The notes under the pieces were generated by a model. That model saw nothing but the letters and a program-made list of their open reading frames with translations, made no database searches and had not been told where the DNA came from. From positions 24,826 to 88,825 of the forward strand of contig JAJQAK010000167.1 in the NCBI GenBank assembly GCA_021203845.1: a DNA stretch of 64,000 bases, in the 5' to 3' direction. The DNA is from Clostridia bacterium. Its GTDB lineage: Bacteria > Bacillota > Clostridia > Christensenellales > Borkfalkiaceae. Shown here one piece after another: positions 48,920-57,841 of the stretch. Numbering within the stretch: the first letter of the stretch is position 1; every line of letters begins with the position of its first letter. The position numbers and the translations under genes were made by a program.

Positions 48920-49931
48920 TGAACTGAACGCTCTCTGCGACGAGCTCAGAGAAAAAAAATACAGGGCGGAGCAGATATACCACGCCCTTATGCTGGGTAA
49001 AAAGATTTCGGAAACGACGACGCTTCCCTCGTCCCTCAAGGATAAACTTCTTGAGGAATACGAGGACGAGCCGGTAAAAATAATAAAGACGCAGCTTTCT
49101 TCCGACGGCACTGAGAAATATCTTTTCTCCCTTTCCGACGGCGGCCTCATAGAGGGCGTATTCATGCGATACAAATACGGCAACACGATGTGTGTCTCCA
49201 CGCAGGTCGGCTGCAGGATGGGTTGCCGTTTTTGCGCGAGCACGATAGGCGGGCTCAAGAGAAATCTCACCTCCGGGGAGATTTTGTCCGAGGTGCTCAC
49301 GGTGAACGCCCTTCACGGCGGGGATCTCAAAAAAAGAGAGGTCACGAACATAGTCCTCATGGGTTGCGGGGAGCCTTTGGACAACTACGGCGAAGTCGTG
49401 AAGTTTTTGAGATGCGTCAGCGCGGAAGGCGGCATCTGTATATCTCCGAGGAACATATCGCTTTCCACCTGCGGACTGGTTCCCCAAATGTATGCGCTTG
49501 CGGACGAGGGGATCCCCGTGAACCTCACGGTGTCGCTGCACGCCCCGGACGACGAGAGCAGAAGGGAGATCATGCCTGTCGCGAAAAAATACTCCATAGC
49601 GGAGATTCTTAAGGCCTGCTCGTACTATTTTGACAAGACGGGCAGAAGATACATCTTTGAGTATTCGCTCGTGAGCGGAGTGAACTGCGACGACGGACAC
49701 GCGAAAAAGCTCGTAAAGCTTCTCTCTGGACGTCCCTGCCACGTCAATCTCATTCGCCTGAACGAGGTGAGGGAGACGAAGCTTTATGCGGCGGAGGAGA
49801 AGGAGGCGCAGAACTTTTTGAAAAAACTCACGGACGGCGGGCTTTCCGCGACGCTGAGACGACGCCTCGGCACGGACATCGCCGGAGCCTGCGGACAGCT
49901 GAGAGCGGGGTACACAGAGGGGCTGGAATGA
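48888..49931 (+). CDS. rlmN: 23S rRNA/tRNA A2 methyltransferase RlmN
   Basis: Radical SAM 'CRMGCRFCAS', 'VLMGCGEPLDNY'. Confidence 0.96.
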   Translation: MKKILQDLNFDELNALCDELREKKYRAEQIYHALMLGKKISETTTLPSSLKDKLLEEYEDEPVKIIKTQLSSDGTEKYLFSLSDGGLIEGVFMRYKYGNTMCVSTQVGCRMGCRFCASTIGGLKRNLTSGEILSEVLTVNALHGGDLKKREVTNIVLMGCGEPLDNYGEVVKFLRCVSAEGGICISPRNISLSTCGLVPQMYALADEGIPVNLTVSLHAPDDESRREIMPVAKKYSIAEILKACSYYFDKTGRRYIFEYSLVSGVNCDDGHAKKLVKLLSGRPCHVNLIRLNEVRETKLYAAEEKEAQNFLKKLTDGGLSATLRRRLGTDIAGACGQLRAGYTEGLE

Positions 49932-49982
49932 AACCACGAAAAAAGAGCAGACGGGCGTCTGCTTTTTGTTTTGACGGAAAGG

Positions 49983-50489
49983 CTATTCCTTGAGCGTCGC
50001 GAGCATGGCCTCCACGGTGCCGTCCACGGATATGTCGCTGCAGTCTATCGTTATGTCCGCGTATTTTTCGTAGAGGGGGCATCTTTCTTTGTAGAGGTCC
50101 TCTATCGTCTCGCAGTTTCCGCGCATGACCACGCCGCGAAGGAAAAGGTCCTCCCCGTGAACGCGCTCGATTATCTTTTCCAGGGAGACTTTAAGGTATA
50201 TTATCCTGCCCAGCTGTCCGAAATGCGCCATGGCGGCGGGAGAGTATATCGCGCTTCCCCCGGTGGAGATGACGCTTCTGTCAGGACTCAGGGAGAGATT
50301 CACGAATTCCTCCGTTTTAATGAATCCCTCGTTTCCGATTCTGGCGATGGTTTCATGCAGAAGCTCTCCCGTCTTGCCCTGAATGGCGAGGTCGCAGTCC
50401 AGAAAATTGTAACCGAGATGCTTCGCGAGAATTACGCCCGCCGTGCTTTTGCCGGAAGCGGGCATTCCGATGAGAATTACGTTTGCCAT
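49983..50489 (-). CDS. aroK: Shikimate kinase-like protein
   Basis: 'NVILIGMPASGKSTAGVILAKHLGYNFLDCDLAIQ', 'VISTGGSAIYS'. Confidence 0.82.
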   Translation of the reverse strand: MANVILIGMPASGKSTAGVILAKHLGYNFLDCDLAIQGKTGELLHETIARIGNEGFIKTEEFVNLSLSPDRSVISTGGSAIYSPAAMAHFGQLGRIIYLKVSLEKIIERVHGEDLFLRGVVMRGNCETIEDLYKERCPLYEKYADITIDCSDISVDGTVEAMLATLKE

Positions 50490-50532
50490 ATGTTGTCCAT
50501 CCTTGACTGCCTTTTGTCGCGCCGGGATTGAT

Positions 50533-50829
50533 TCACATGCCTTTTCTGGGCATGAACTGAAACTTAAACTCGCAGCCCATCGCATCGGCAAGTCTTACGA
50601 TTGTTTTTAATGAGGGATCGGCGTTTCCGTTTTCTATCCGGTCGATATCCGCTTGATCTATGCCGGAAATTTTCGCGAGTTATTTTTGGGTGAGACTCCT
50701 GTTTTTTCTTGCTGCCTGCAATGCCTGACCTAGGGCATAGTCGGATAAGAGAGAATCGAATTCCGCCTTGAATCTCGGACCCTTTATTTTTTTGTTAAGA
50801 ATGTCTCTGACTCTGATTCCGTTTTCCAT
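50533..50829 (-). pseudogene. XRE-family helix-turn-helix regulator (HigA-like) with one in-frame TAA
   Basis: MENGIRVRDILNKKIKGPRFKAEFDSLLSDYALGQALQAARKNRSLTQK*LAKISGIDQADIDRIENGNADPSLKTIVRLADAMGCEFKFQFMPRKGM*; TAA at 50680-50682. Confidence 0.85.
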
Positions 50830-50919
50830 ACCGTGTGCCGCCTTATAAACGCCGAATTATGTTTATTCCCCATATCGTTAACTTGTTTCTTGAGACAGAT
50901 GTCGGGACATTTTTTTCTG

Positions 50920-50969
50920 AAACGACGATTTGCAAATTTTTTTCCGAGGGTAAAACGACGATTTGCAAA
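50920..50969. repeat. Direct repeat of 17 bp, AAACGACGATTTGCAAA x2 (50920-50936, 50953-50969)
   Basis: Identical 17-mers, 33 bp start-to-start. Confidence 0.9.
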
Positions 50970-51020
50970 CTTTTCAAGAACGAAATGTTCTCATAAACTC
51001 GATTGAATTGACAAAGTTTA

Positions 51021-51049
51021 TTGTCTAACCTGTCAGAGGGTGCTATAAT
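51021..51049 (+). promoter_or_regulatory. Promoter of rpe-thiN-nadA
   Basis: TTGTCT-17 nt-TATAAT. Confidence 0.6.
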
Positions 51050-51082
51050 TTCAACATACAAAGAACAAGGACGGAGTTTCTC

Positions 51083-51754
51083 ATGGAGATAAAAGTTGCA
51101 CCCTCCATACTTTCGGCAAACTTCTCCGCCATGGGGGAAGCCGTAAAAAACTGCAAGATCTGGGGCGCTGACCTCATTCACTGCGACGTCATGGACGGCA
51201 CGTTTGTGGGGCCCATAACGTTCGGGGGGCAGATGGTGCAGAACATAAGGCCCCTCACGGATTTGGAACTCGACTGCCATCTCATGATAGAGCATCCCCA
51301 GACGCAAGTCAAATTTTTCGCGGACGCCGGGGCGGACTACATAACCGTGCATTATCAGCCATGCGTGCGCATTTCACCGAGCTATCTTGTCGACACGCTG
51401 CAGATGATAAAGGGGATGGGGGTAAAATGCGGTGCCGTGGTGAATCCCGACATTGACGTGGAGAAGATTTTCGACGTCTTCCCGCTCTGCGACATGGTGC
51501 TTCTCATGTCCGTGTTCCCGGGATACGGGGGACAGAAGTTCATCCCGTCCGTTCTCGACAAGATAAAAAAGGCCCGCTCGTACGCCGAGAAGATAGGAAG
51601 ACCCGACCTCGACATCGAGATAGACGGGGGAGTCACCTGTGAAAACGCGAAGGACATAATCGACGCGGGGGCCAACATACTCGTGGCGGGTTCGGCCGTA
51701 TTCGGGGCGAAAGACCCCGCGGGCGCGATTAAGGCGATAAGGGGCAGGTCATGA
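51083..51754 (+). CDS. rpe: Ribulose-phosphate 3-epimerase
   Basis: 'VAPSILSANFSAMGEAV', 'HCDVMDGTFVGPITFG', 'MSVFPGYGGQKFIP'. Confidence 0.96.
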   Translation: MEIKVAPSILSANFSAMGEAVKNCKIWGADLIHCDVMDGTFVGPITFGGQMVQNIRPLTDLELDCHLMIEHPQTQVKFFADAGADYITVHYQPCVRISPSYLVDTLQMIKGMGVKCGAVVNPDIDVEKIFDVFPLCDMVLLMSVFPGYGGQKFIPSVLDKIKKARSYAEKIGRPDLDIEIDGGVTCENAKDIIDAGANILVAGSAVFGAKDPAGAIKAIRGRS

Positions 51755-52362
51755 AGGGGATACTTCTTCTGAACGGGGATCCGCCCAAAACCGACATAGA
51801 CACGGAAGAAGCGACGGTGTACTGTTGCGACGGCGCATACGCCTGGGCCAAAGACAAATACAGAATAGACAAGAACGTCGGCGATTTCGACTCGCTCGGA
51901 TACATTCCGGAGCCGAAGCCGGAAAAGATATATCCTTCCGAAAAGGATTTCACCGACGGAGAGATAGCGATAAGCGACATGGCGCGGGACGGGATGGACG
52001 TCATAGAGATATACGGCGCCGGCGGCGGAAGGGTTGACCATTTCGCGGGAAACCTCCATCTTCTGTACAAATGCCGCGAACTCGGGATAAAGGCCCTCAT
52101 GCACCTCGACGACTGTGTCGTTTTCGTATCCGGAGGACTCATAAAATTTCCGCACGCCGCGGGAAGACTCGTGTCTGTTCTGCCGTTCAGGGGAGACGCC
52201 CGTATAAAGGGAAGCTTCGGGCTCAAGTACGAATATCCGGACTGTCTCAAATACGGAACCTGCCGCGGAATATCCAACGTCGTCACCGACGACGACGCGT
52301 ATCTCAAGGTCGACGAAAGGGACAGCGTGCTCGTCGTGCTCTATGACGGGCCGGGGGAGTGA
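51751..52362 (+). CDS. thiN: Thiamine pyrophosphokinase
   Basis: 'CCDGAYAWAKD', 'VGDFDSLGY', 'SEKDFTDGEIAI', 'GGGRVDHFAGNLHLL'. Confidence 0.92.
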   Translation: MKGILLLNGDPPKTDIDTEEATVYCCDGAYAWAKDKYRIDKNVGDFDSLGYIPEPKPEKIYPSEKDFTDGEIAISDMARDGMDVIEIYGAGGGRVDHFAGNLHLLYKCRELGIKALMHLDDCVVFVSGGLIKFPHAAGRLVSVLPFRGDARIKGSFGLKYEYPDCLKYGTCRGISNVVTDDDAYLKVDERDSVLVVLYDGPGE

Positions 52363-52367
52363 AAAAA

Positions 52368-53282
52368 ATGCTCAGGGACATTCAGGACGAGATCATACGT
52401 CTCAAAAAAGAGAAGGGAATATACATTCTTGCGCACAGCTACATGAGGGAGGAGATCTGCGAGATAGCGGATTTCACGGGCGACAGCTACGCACTTTCCG
52501 TCAAGGCGAAATCGGCGGAAGAGGACACGATAATCATGTGCGGCGTGCGATTCATGGCGGAGACCTGCAAGATACTTTCCCCGCAAAAGAAGGTGATTCT
52601 GTCCCACCCCATGGCGGGGTGTCCTATGGCCGAGCAGATGAGCCCAGAATACATCCTGGAAAAGAAGAAGGAGTATCTGGGATACGCCGTAGTGTCCTAT
52701 GTGAACACCACCGCTGCGCTCAAGGCGATATCCGACGTGTGCGTGACTTCCTCTAGCGCCGTCAAGATATGCAGGGCCATGCCGGAGAAAAATATTCTGT
52801 TCATACCCGACACTAACCTCGGAACGTATGTCAAAGAACATGTTCCGGAGAAGAACGTCGCGCTTCTGAACGGCGGATGTCCCATACACGCCGCGATGAC
52901 TGAAAAGGACGTCCTCGACGCGAAGACAGCCCATCCGGACGCCTTGTTCCTCGTGCATCCCGAGTGCAGGCCCGAGGTCACGAAGCATGCCGACTACATT
53001 GGCTCCACCGCGGGGATAATGAAGTACGCCGAGGAGTCAGACAAAAAGGAGTTCATAATCGGCACCGAGAACACGATAGCCGAGCACCTTCAGATTATGT
53101 GTCCTGGCAAGAAGTTCTACGTTTTGTCGAAGGACATGGTCTGCCGCAACATGAAGCTTACCACGCTCACGGACGTCTACAACTGCGTTCTCGGCAGGGG
53201 CGGGGAGGAAATAGAGATAGATGAGGACACGCGCAGGGCGGCGCTCAAATCCATCGAGAAAATGATAGAGTACGGGGGATGA
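52368..53282 (+). CDS. nadA: Quinolinate synthase
   Basis: 'DEIIRLKKEKGIYILAHSYMREEICEIADFTGDSYALS', 'MCGVRFMAETCKILSP', 'VHPECRPEV'. Confidence 0.96.
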   Translation: MLRDIQDEIIRLKKEKGIYILAHSYMREEICEIADFTGDSYALSVKAKSAEEDTIIMCGVRFMAETCKILSPQKKVILSHPMAGCPMAEQMSPEYILEKKKEYLGYAVVSYVNTTAALKAISDVCVTSSSAVKICRAMPEKNILFIPDTNLGTYVKEHVPEKNVALLNGGCPIHAAMTEKDVLDAKTAHPDALFLVHPECRPEVTKHADYIGSTAGIMKYAEESDKKEFIIGTENTIAEHLQIMCPGKKFYVLSKDMVCRNMKLTTLTDVYNCVLGRGGEEIEIDEDTRRAALKSIEKMIEYGG

Positions 53283-53289
53283 CACTATT

Positions 53290-53688
53290 ATGATGATAAC
53301 GACCAAGGGCAGGAACGCCCTGAACGTGATGATAGATCTCGCCCAGCACCGCGAGGACGGATATGTGTCCGTCGCGGATCTTTCCGCGAGGATATTGGAG
53401 TCTCAGAAGTATCTTGAGGCCGCCATGGCGTCGCTTATGTCGGCGGGACTCGTCGTGTCCCTTCGCGGGAAAAGCGGCGGATATATGCTCGCGAGAGGCC
53501 CGGAAGATATAAATGTCGCGGAGATACTGCAGTGTTCGGAAACCACGATAGCCCCCGTGTCGTGCCTCTATGCGGAAAATCCATGCGAACGAGCCGACAT
53601 ATGTCTTTCGCTGCCCCTCTGGAAGGAGCTTGACGACGTTATAATGACTTTTTTGAGTAATAAGACTTTGGCTGAATTGTTAAAATAG
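53290..53688 (+). CDS. Rrf2-family transcriptional regulator
   Basis: 'MITTKGRNALNVMIDLAQHREDGYVSVADLSARILESQKYLEAAMASLMSAGLVVSLRGKSGGYMLAR', three C-terminal Cys. Confidence 0.9.
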   Translation: MMITTKGRNALNVMIDLAQHREDGYVSVADLSARILESQKYLEAAMASLMSAGLVVSLRGKSGGYMLARGPEDINVAEILQCSETTIAPVSCLYAENPCERADICLSLPLWKELDDVIMTFLSNKTLAELLK

Positions 53689-53779
53689 GTAGACATATAC
53701 TGCCGTGATGTTTTCTGTAATATCGTGAAAAGCCCTCCTGAATCGGAAGGCCCTTTGTTTTTGATGGAGTAATTTTTAC

Positions 53780-54055
53780 TTAGAATCCTAAATCCGAGTG
53801 GGTTCCTGTTTCCGCCAAAGTAAGAATGAGCAAGTCTCCTTCCACGCAGTAAACAAGAAGCCAATCAGGTCTGACGTGGCATTCACGATATCCGATTCGA
53901 TTACCGGTTAGCGCATGGTCGTGGTACTTTTCGGGAAGAGATTCTTCCTTTTGAAGTATATCTATGACGTCAATCATGAGTTGTAAATCATATCCGCGTT
54001 TTTTGATGCGCTTTACGTCTTTCTTAAATTTAGTCGTCGGAATCGCTTTCAACAT
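53780..54055 (-). CDS. YafQ/RelE-family toxin
   Basis: 'AIPTTKFKKDVKRIKKRGYDLQLMIDVIDIL...YHDHALTGNRIGYRECHVRPDWLLVYCVEGDLLILTLAETGTHSDLF'-like. Confidence 0.9.
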   Translation of the reverse strand: MLKAIPTTKFKKDVKRIKKRGYDLQLMIDVIDILQKEESLPEKYHDHALTGNRIGYRECHVRPDWLLVYCVEGDLLILTLAETGTHSDLGF

Positions 54056-54329
54056 CGGCAAGTATCTCACTTATAAGTTCCTTACCGGAAGTGTACTGTT
54101 TATAATTTTCTGGATGTGCTTTAATGTCTTGAACTTCGTTCATCATTTCGATTTCTTCAGCGTTGGGTTTGTCTCGAACAACCGGGAAAGGTAATCCCTG
54201 TACACGAAGAGATTGTTTGATGAAAAGGGTTACTGCCGTCGTTAAGTCCAACCCGAGGTCAGAAAACAGTTCCTGGCCTTCTTTTTTTAGAGTTGGATCC
54301 AAACTTATGTTTGTACTTATTTTAGACAT
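54030..54329 (-). CDS. RelB/DinJ-family antitoxin
   Basis: 'NISLDPTLKKEGQELFSDLGLDLTTAVTLFIKQSLRVQGLPFPV'. Confidence 0.9.
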   Translation of the reverse strand: MSKISTNISLDPTLKKEGQELFSDLGLDLTTAVTLFIKQSLRVQGLPFPVVRDKPNAEEIEMMNEVQDIKAHPENYKQYTSGKELISEILADVESDSDD

Positions 54330-54504
54330 TGTTCTTTACCTCATTAAGAAGTTTGTATGTAAATTGTAGTCCGTTATATGCTTATTGTCAACATGAAATG
54401 TGTATATTTAGCGTAAATTTACAATTTAAGAAGCATTATCCTTGAACTTTTTGTCATATACTGATTTTGTGGATTCTTATTACATGAAGCATATGATACA
54501 TGTG

Positions 54505-54534
54505 TTGACATTTTTTTTGTTTTTTGAGTATAAT
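54505..54534 (+). promoter_or_regulatory. Promoter of the TtcA-family gene
   Basis: TTGACA-18 nt-TATAAT. Confidence 0.6.
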
Positions 54535-54555
54535 TCACCTGTTAAGGACAGAAAA

Positions 54556-55434
54556 ATGGCAAGACAGCTTTCCGATACCGCTCTCATCGAGCAGTCGATC
54601 GTAAAAAAATTCCGAGCGGACCTTTACTCAAAGTTTTTGAAGGCCGTGGAAGATTACAGCCTGGTGTCGCCCGGCGACAAAATAGCCGTCTGTATTTCGG
54701 GAGGAAAGGATTCTTTCCTCCTTGCGAAGCTTATGCAGGAGCTGCAGAGACACGGAGACTACGCGGGCACCTTCGAGTTGGAATTTGTCGTCATGAACCC
54801 CGGTTACAACGAGGCGAACAGTAAGAAGATAGAGGAAAACGCCGAAAAGCTCGGTATTCCCATCAAGGTTTTCGACTCGGACATCTTCAGGGTGTCATAT
54901 AATCTGGACAACCAGCACCCGTGTTATCTCTGCGCCCGAATGCGGAGGGGCTTTCTGTATGCCAGGGCGGAAGAGCTCGGATGCAACAAGATAGCGCTCG
55001 GTCACCACAAGGACGACGTCATAGAGACGACGCTCATAGGGATGTTTTTCGGCGGGCAGATTCAGGGTATGATGCCCAAGGTAAAGAGCACCAATTTCGA
55101 AGGCATGGAGCTTATCCGTCCGATGTATTGTATTTCGGAGCGGGATATTTTAGGGTGGGTAAACTTTAACGGGCTGCAGTTCATCAACTGTGCCTGCAAG
55201 TTCACGGAGGAAGTGAGAGGGGGAGCAAACTCGGCGAGAAAGGACGTCAAGAACATCATAAGGGAGCTTAGAACCCGGAACCCCGACGTGGACGACAGTA
55301 TTTTCAAAAGCATTCACAACGTGGATCTCGACACGCTGCCGTCTTTCAAGTTCAGAGACATGAGTTTTTCCTTCGGGGAAAAGTACGACGACGAACTCAT
55401 AATAGACAGAAAACCGAAAAACGAAAAGGAATAA
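54556..55434 (+). CDS. PP-loop ATPase, TtcA-like tRNA thiolation protein
   Basis: 'IAVCISGGKDSFLLAKLM' PP-loop, 'PCYLCARMRRGFLYARAEELGCNKIALGHHKDDVIETTLIGMFF'. Confidence 0.88.
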   Translation: MARQLSDTALIEQSIVKKFRADLYSKFLKAVEDYSLVSPGDKIAVCISGGKDSFLLAKLMQELQRHGDYAGTFELEFVVMNPGYNEANSKKIEENAEKLGIPIKVFDSDIFRVSYNLDNQHPCYLCARMRRGFLYARAEELGCNKIALGHHKDDVIETTLIGMFFGGQIQGMMPKVKSTNFEGMELIRPMYCISERDILGWVNFNGLQFINCACKFTEEVRGGANSARKDVKNIIRELRTRNPDVDDSIFKSIHNVDLDTLPSFKFRDMSFSFGEKYDDELIIDRKPKNEKE

Positions 55435-55439
55435 AAATC

Positions 55440-56723
55440 ATGAACAACAAATACAGAATAGAGACTTTGGCCATACACGCGGGCCAGGAAGAGCCGGACA
55501 AGGCCTTCGGCGCGAGAGCCGTGCCCATCTACATGACGACCTCCTACGTCTTTGAAGACTGCGGGCAGGCAGCGGCGCGTTTCGCTCTGGAAGAGGAGGG
55601 AAACATCTACACGAGACTGACGAACCCCACGACCTCGGCGTTCGAGGCGAGGGTTGCCGCTTTGGAGGGAGGCGCAGACGCCATAGCCCTCGCGAGTGGG
55701 GCGGCGGCCATCACCGCGGCCATACAGAACATCGTCAAGGCGGGGCAGCACATAGTCTCCGCGCCCAATCTCTACGGCGGGACATACAACCTCTTCGCGA
55801 GCACCCTTCCGGAACAGGGGATAACCACGACGTTCGTGGACCAGACGGACCCGCAGAGTTTCGCGAGGGCAATTCGTCCCGAGACGAGGCTCATCTACGC
55901 CGAGGTTCTCGGGAACCCCAACTCGGACCTTGTGGACCTTGAGGCGATAGCCAAAATCGCGCACGACAACGGGATAGTCTTCATGGTGGACTCCACATTC
56001 GCCACCCCGATTCTCATTCGTCCCATAGAGCACGGCGCGGACATAGTCGTGCATTCCGCCACGAAGTTCATGGGCGGGCACGGCGTCGCAATGGGTGGCG
56101 TGGTCGTTGACTCGGGGAAGTTCGACTGGAAAAATAGCGGGAAATATCCGCAGATAACCGAGCCCAACGATTCGTACCACGGCGTGGTGTTCGGAGACGC
56201 CCCGGTGAAGAGCGCATACGTCACGAAACTTAGGTGCACGATTCTTCGCGACGAGGGAGCGGTGCTGTCCCCCATGAACGCGTTCATGCTGCTGCAGGGG
56301 CTGGAAACCCTTCCCCTCCGCGTGGAAAGGCACACCGAGAACGCGCTTAAAGTCGTGGAATATCTTAAGAAGAACCCCAAGGTAGAGAAGGTGAACCACC
56401 CCTCGCTCGCGACGGGTCGCCAGGCGGAGCTCTACAAAAAATACCTGCCTCACGGCGGCGGGGCCATATTCACGATAGACCTCAAGGGCGGAAAGGAGAA
56501 GGCGGTGAAGTTCACCGAGAGCCTCAAGCTTTTCTCACTTCTCGCGAACGTCGCGGACGTGAAGTCGCTGGTAATCCATCCGGCGTCCACGACCCACGCT
56601 CAGCTCGATGAGGAGGGACTCAAGGCCTGCGGCATATCGCCGTCCACAGTGAGACTTTCCGTAGGGTGCGAAAACATTGAGGACATCCTGGAGGATCTGG
56701 AACAGGCTTTCGCGAAGATCTGA
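55440..56723 (+). CDS. metY: O-acetylhomoserine aminocarboxypropyltransferase/sulfhydrylase
   Basis: 'TLAIHAGQEEPDKAFGARAVPIYMTTSYVF', 'HSATKFMGGHGVAMGGVVVDSG'. Confidence 0.93.
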   Translation: MNNKYRIETLAIHAGQEEPDKAFGARAVPIYMTTSYVFEDCGQAAARFALEEEGNIYTRLTNPTTSAFEARVAALEGGADAIALASGAAAITAAIQNIVKAGQHIVSAPNLYGGTYNLFASTLPEQGITTTFVDQTDPQSFARAIRPETRLIYAEVLGNPNSDLVDLEAIAKIAHDNGIVFMVDSTFATPILIRPIEHGADIVVHSATKFMGGHGVAMGGVVVDSGKFDWKNSGKYPQITEPNDSYHGVVFGDAPVKSAYVTKLRCTILRDEGAVLSPMNAFMLLQGLETLPLRVERHTENALKVVEYLKKNPKVEKVNHPSLATGRQAELYKKYLPHGGGAIFTIDLKGGKEKAVKFTESLKLFSLLANVADVKSLVIHPASTTHAQLDEEGLKACGISPSTVRLSVGCENIEDILEDLEQAFAKI

Positions 56724-56746
56724 CACGAAACGCGATAATTTTTATG

Positions 56747-56774
56747 ACCCGCGGCACGTCCCGCGGGTTTTTTA
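56747..56774 (+). terminator. Rho-independent terminator
   Basis: ACCCGCGG-N6-CCGCGGGT then TTTTT. Confidence 0.85.
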
Positions 56775-56986
56775 GGCGCAAATTTCGTCGCCGGACGCGG
56801 AAAACGCCGAAATCAGGAAATCGGCGCGAAATTTTGTTTGCCTATGTAAATGTATTATGGTAAAATTTTTTTTGCTGTAAAAATTCACACCCGCGGGGCG
56901 GGCGTTCCGTGGCGGCAAAATCTTCACGTGCCGTCGTAAGCGCCTTAAAAACCGTGGCCTGCGGGGAGGTTAACGGAGGAATTGAA

Positions 56987-57829
56987 ATGGCGGTTATCAC
57001 AATGAAGCAGTTGCTCGAAGCCGGCGTCCACTTCGGTCATCAGACGAGGAAGTGGAATCCCAAGATGGCGAAGTACATCTACGCTTCGAGGAACGACATT
57101 CACATCATCGATTTGCAGATTACGGTGGCCAAAGTCGAGGAGGCCTACAAGTTCGTGGTGGAGACCGTGAAGGAAGGCAAGTCGGTACTTTTCGTCGGGA
57201 CCAAGAAACAGGCCCAGGAAGCCGTGAAGGAAGAGGCCGGGCGCTGCGGGATGTTCTACGTGAACGCAAGATGGCTCGGCGGCATGCTCACGAACTTCAA
57301 GACCATCCGCACGAGGGTCGAGCACATGGAGAAACTCGAGAGGATGGAGACGAGCGGGGAACTCGACCTTCTCCCCAAGAAGGAAGTCGCGAAAATCAAG
57401 AAAGAGCTCGCGAAACTCCAGACCAATCTGGAAGGCATACGCAACATGACGAAACTTCCCGGGGTCGTCTACATCGTGGACCCTCACGGAGAGGACATAG
57501 CAGTTGCGGAAGCGCGCAAGCTCGGCATTCCCATCGTGGCGATAACGGACACGAACTGCGACCCTGATCTCATCGACTACGTCATTCCCGGAAACGACGA
57601 CGCAATTCGTGCTATAAAGCTCATATCTTCGACGATAGCGAGCGCTGTGATAGAGGCTAACCAGGGCGAGGCGTACTCCGTGCCCGAGGAAAGCGAGGCG
57701 ACGAGTGCAGGCGCGGCCGAGGAGGCTCCCGAGGAAGAGGTCAAAGAAAAGGCCGTTCCCGAGGCTGAGACGAAAGATGCGCTCGCCACAGAGGAAGAGA
57801 CCGCTGGGGAAACGAAAGAAGAAGAGTGA
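56987..57829 (+). CDS. rpsB: 30S ribosomal protein S2 with acidic C-terminal extension
   Basis: '[27 protein letters not shown]'; tail '[45 protein letters not shown]'. Confidence 0.97.
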   Translation: MAVITMKQLLEAGVHFGHQTRKWNPKMAKYIYASRNDIHIIDLQITVAKVEEAYKFVVETVKEGKSVLFVGTKKQAQEAVKEEAGRCGMFYVNARWLGGMLTNFKTIRTRVEHMEKLERMETSGELDLLPKKEVAKIKKELAKLQTNLEGIRNMTKLPGVVYIVDPHGEDIAVAEARKLGIPIVAITDTNCDPDLIDYVIPGNDDAIRAIKLISSTIASAVIEANQGEAYSVPEESEATSAGAAEEAPEEEVKEKAVPEAETKDALATEEETAGETKEEE

Positions 57830-57841
57830 GGATACGGTAAA

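Noticed and set aside
53715-53765. Terminator between the Rrf2 gene and the YafQ-type toxin
   Set aside because: Stem (AAAGCCCTCC/GGAAGGCCCTTT) is too imperfect to call by eye.
56860-56986. rpsB 5' region as an S2 leader RNA
   Set aside because: Several short GC complementarities are present, but no single convincing structure could be assembled by hand; needs covariation analysis.
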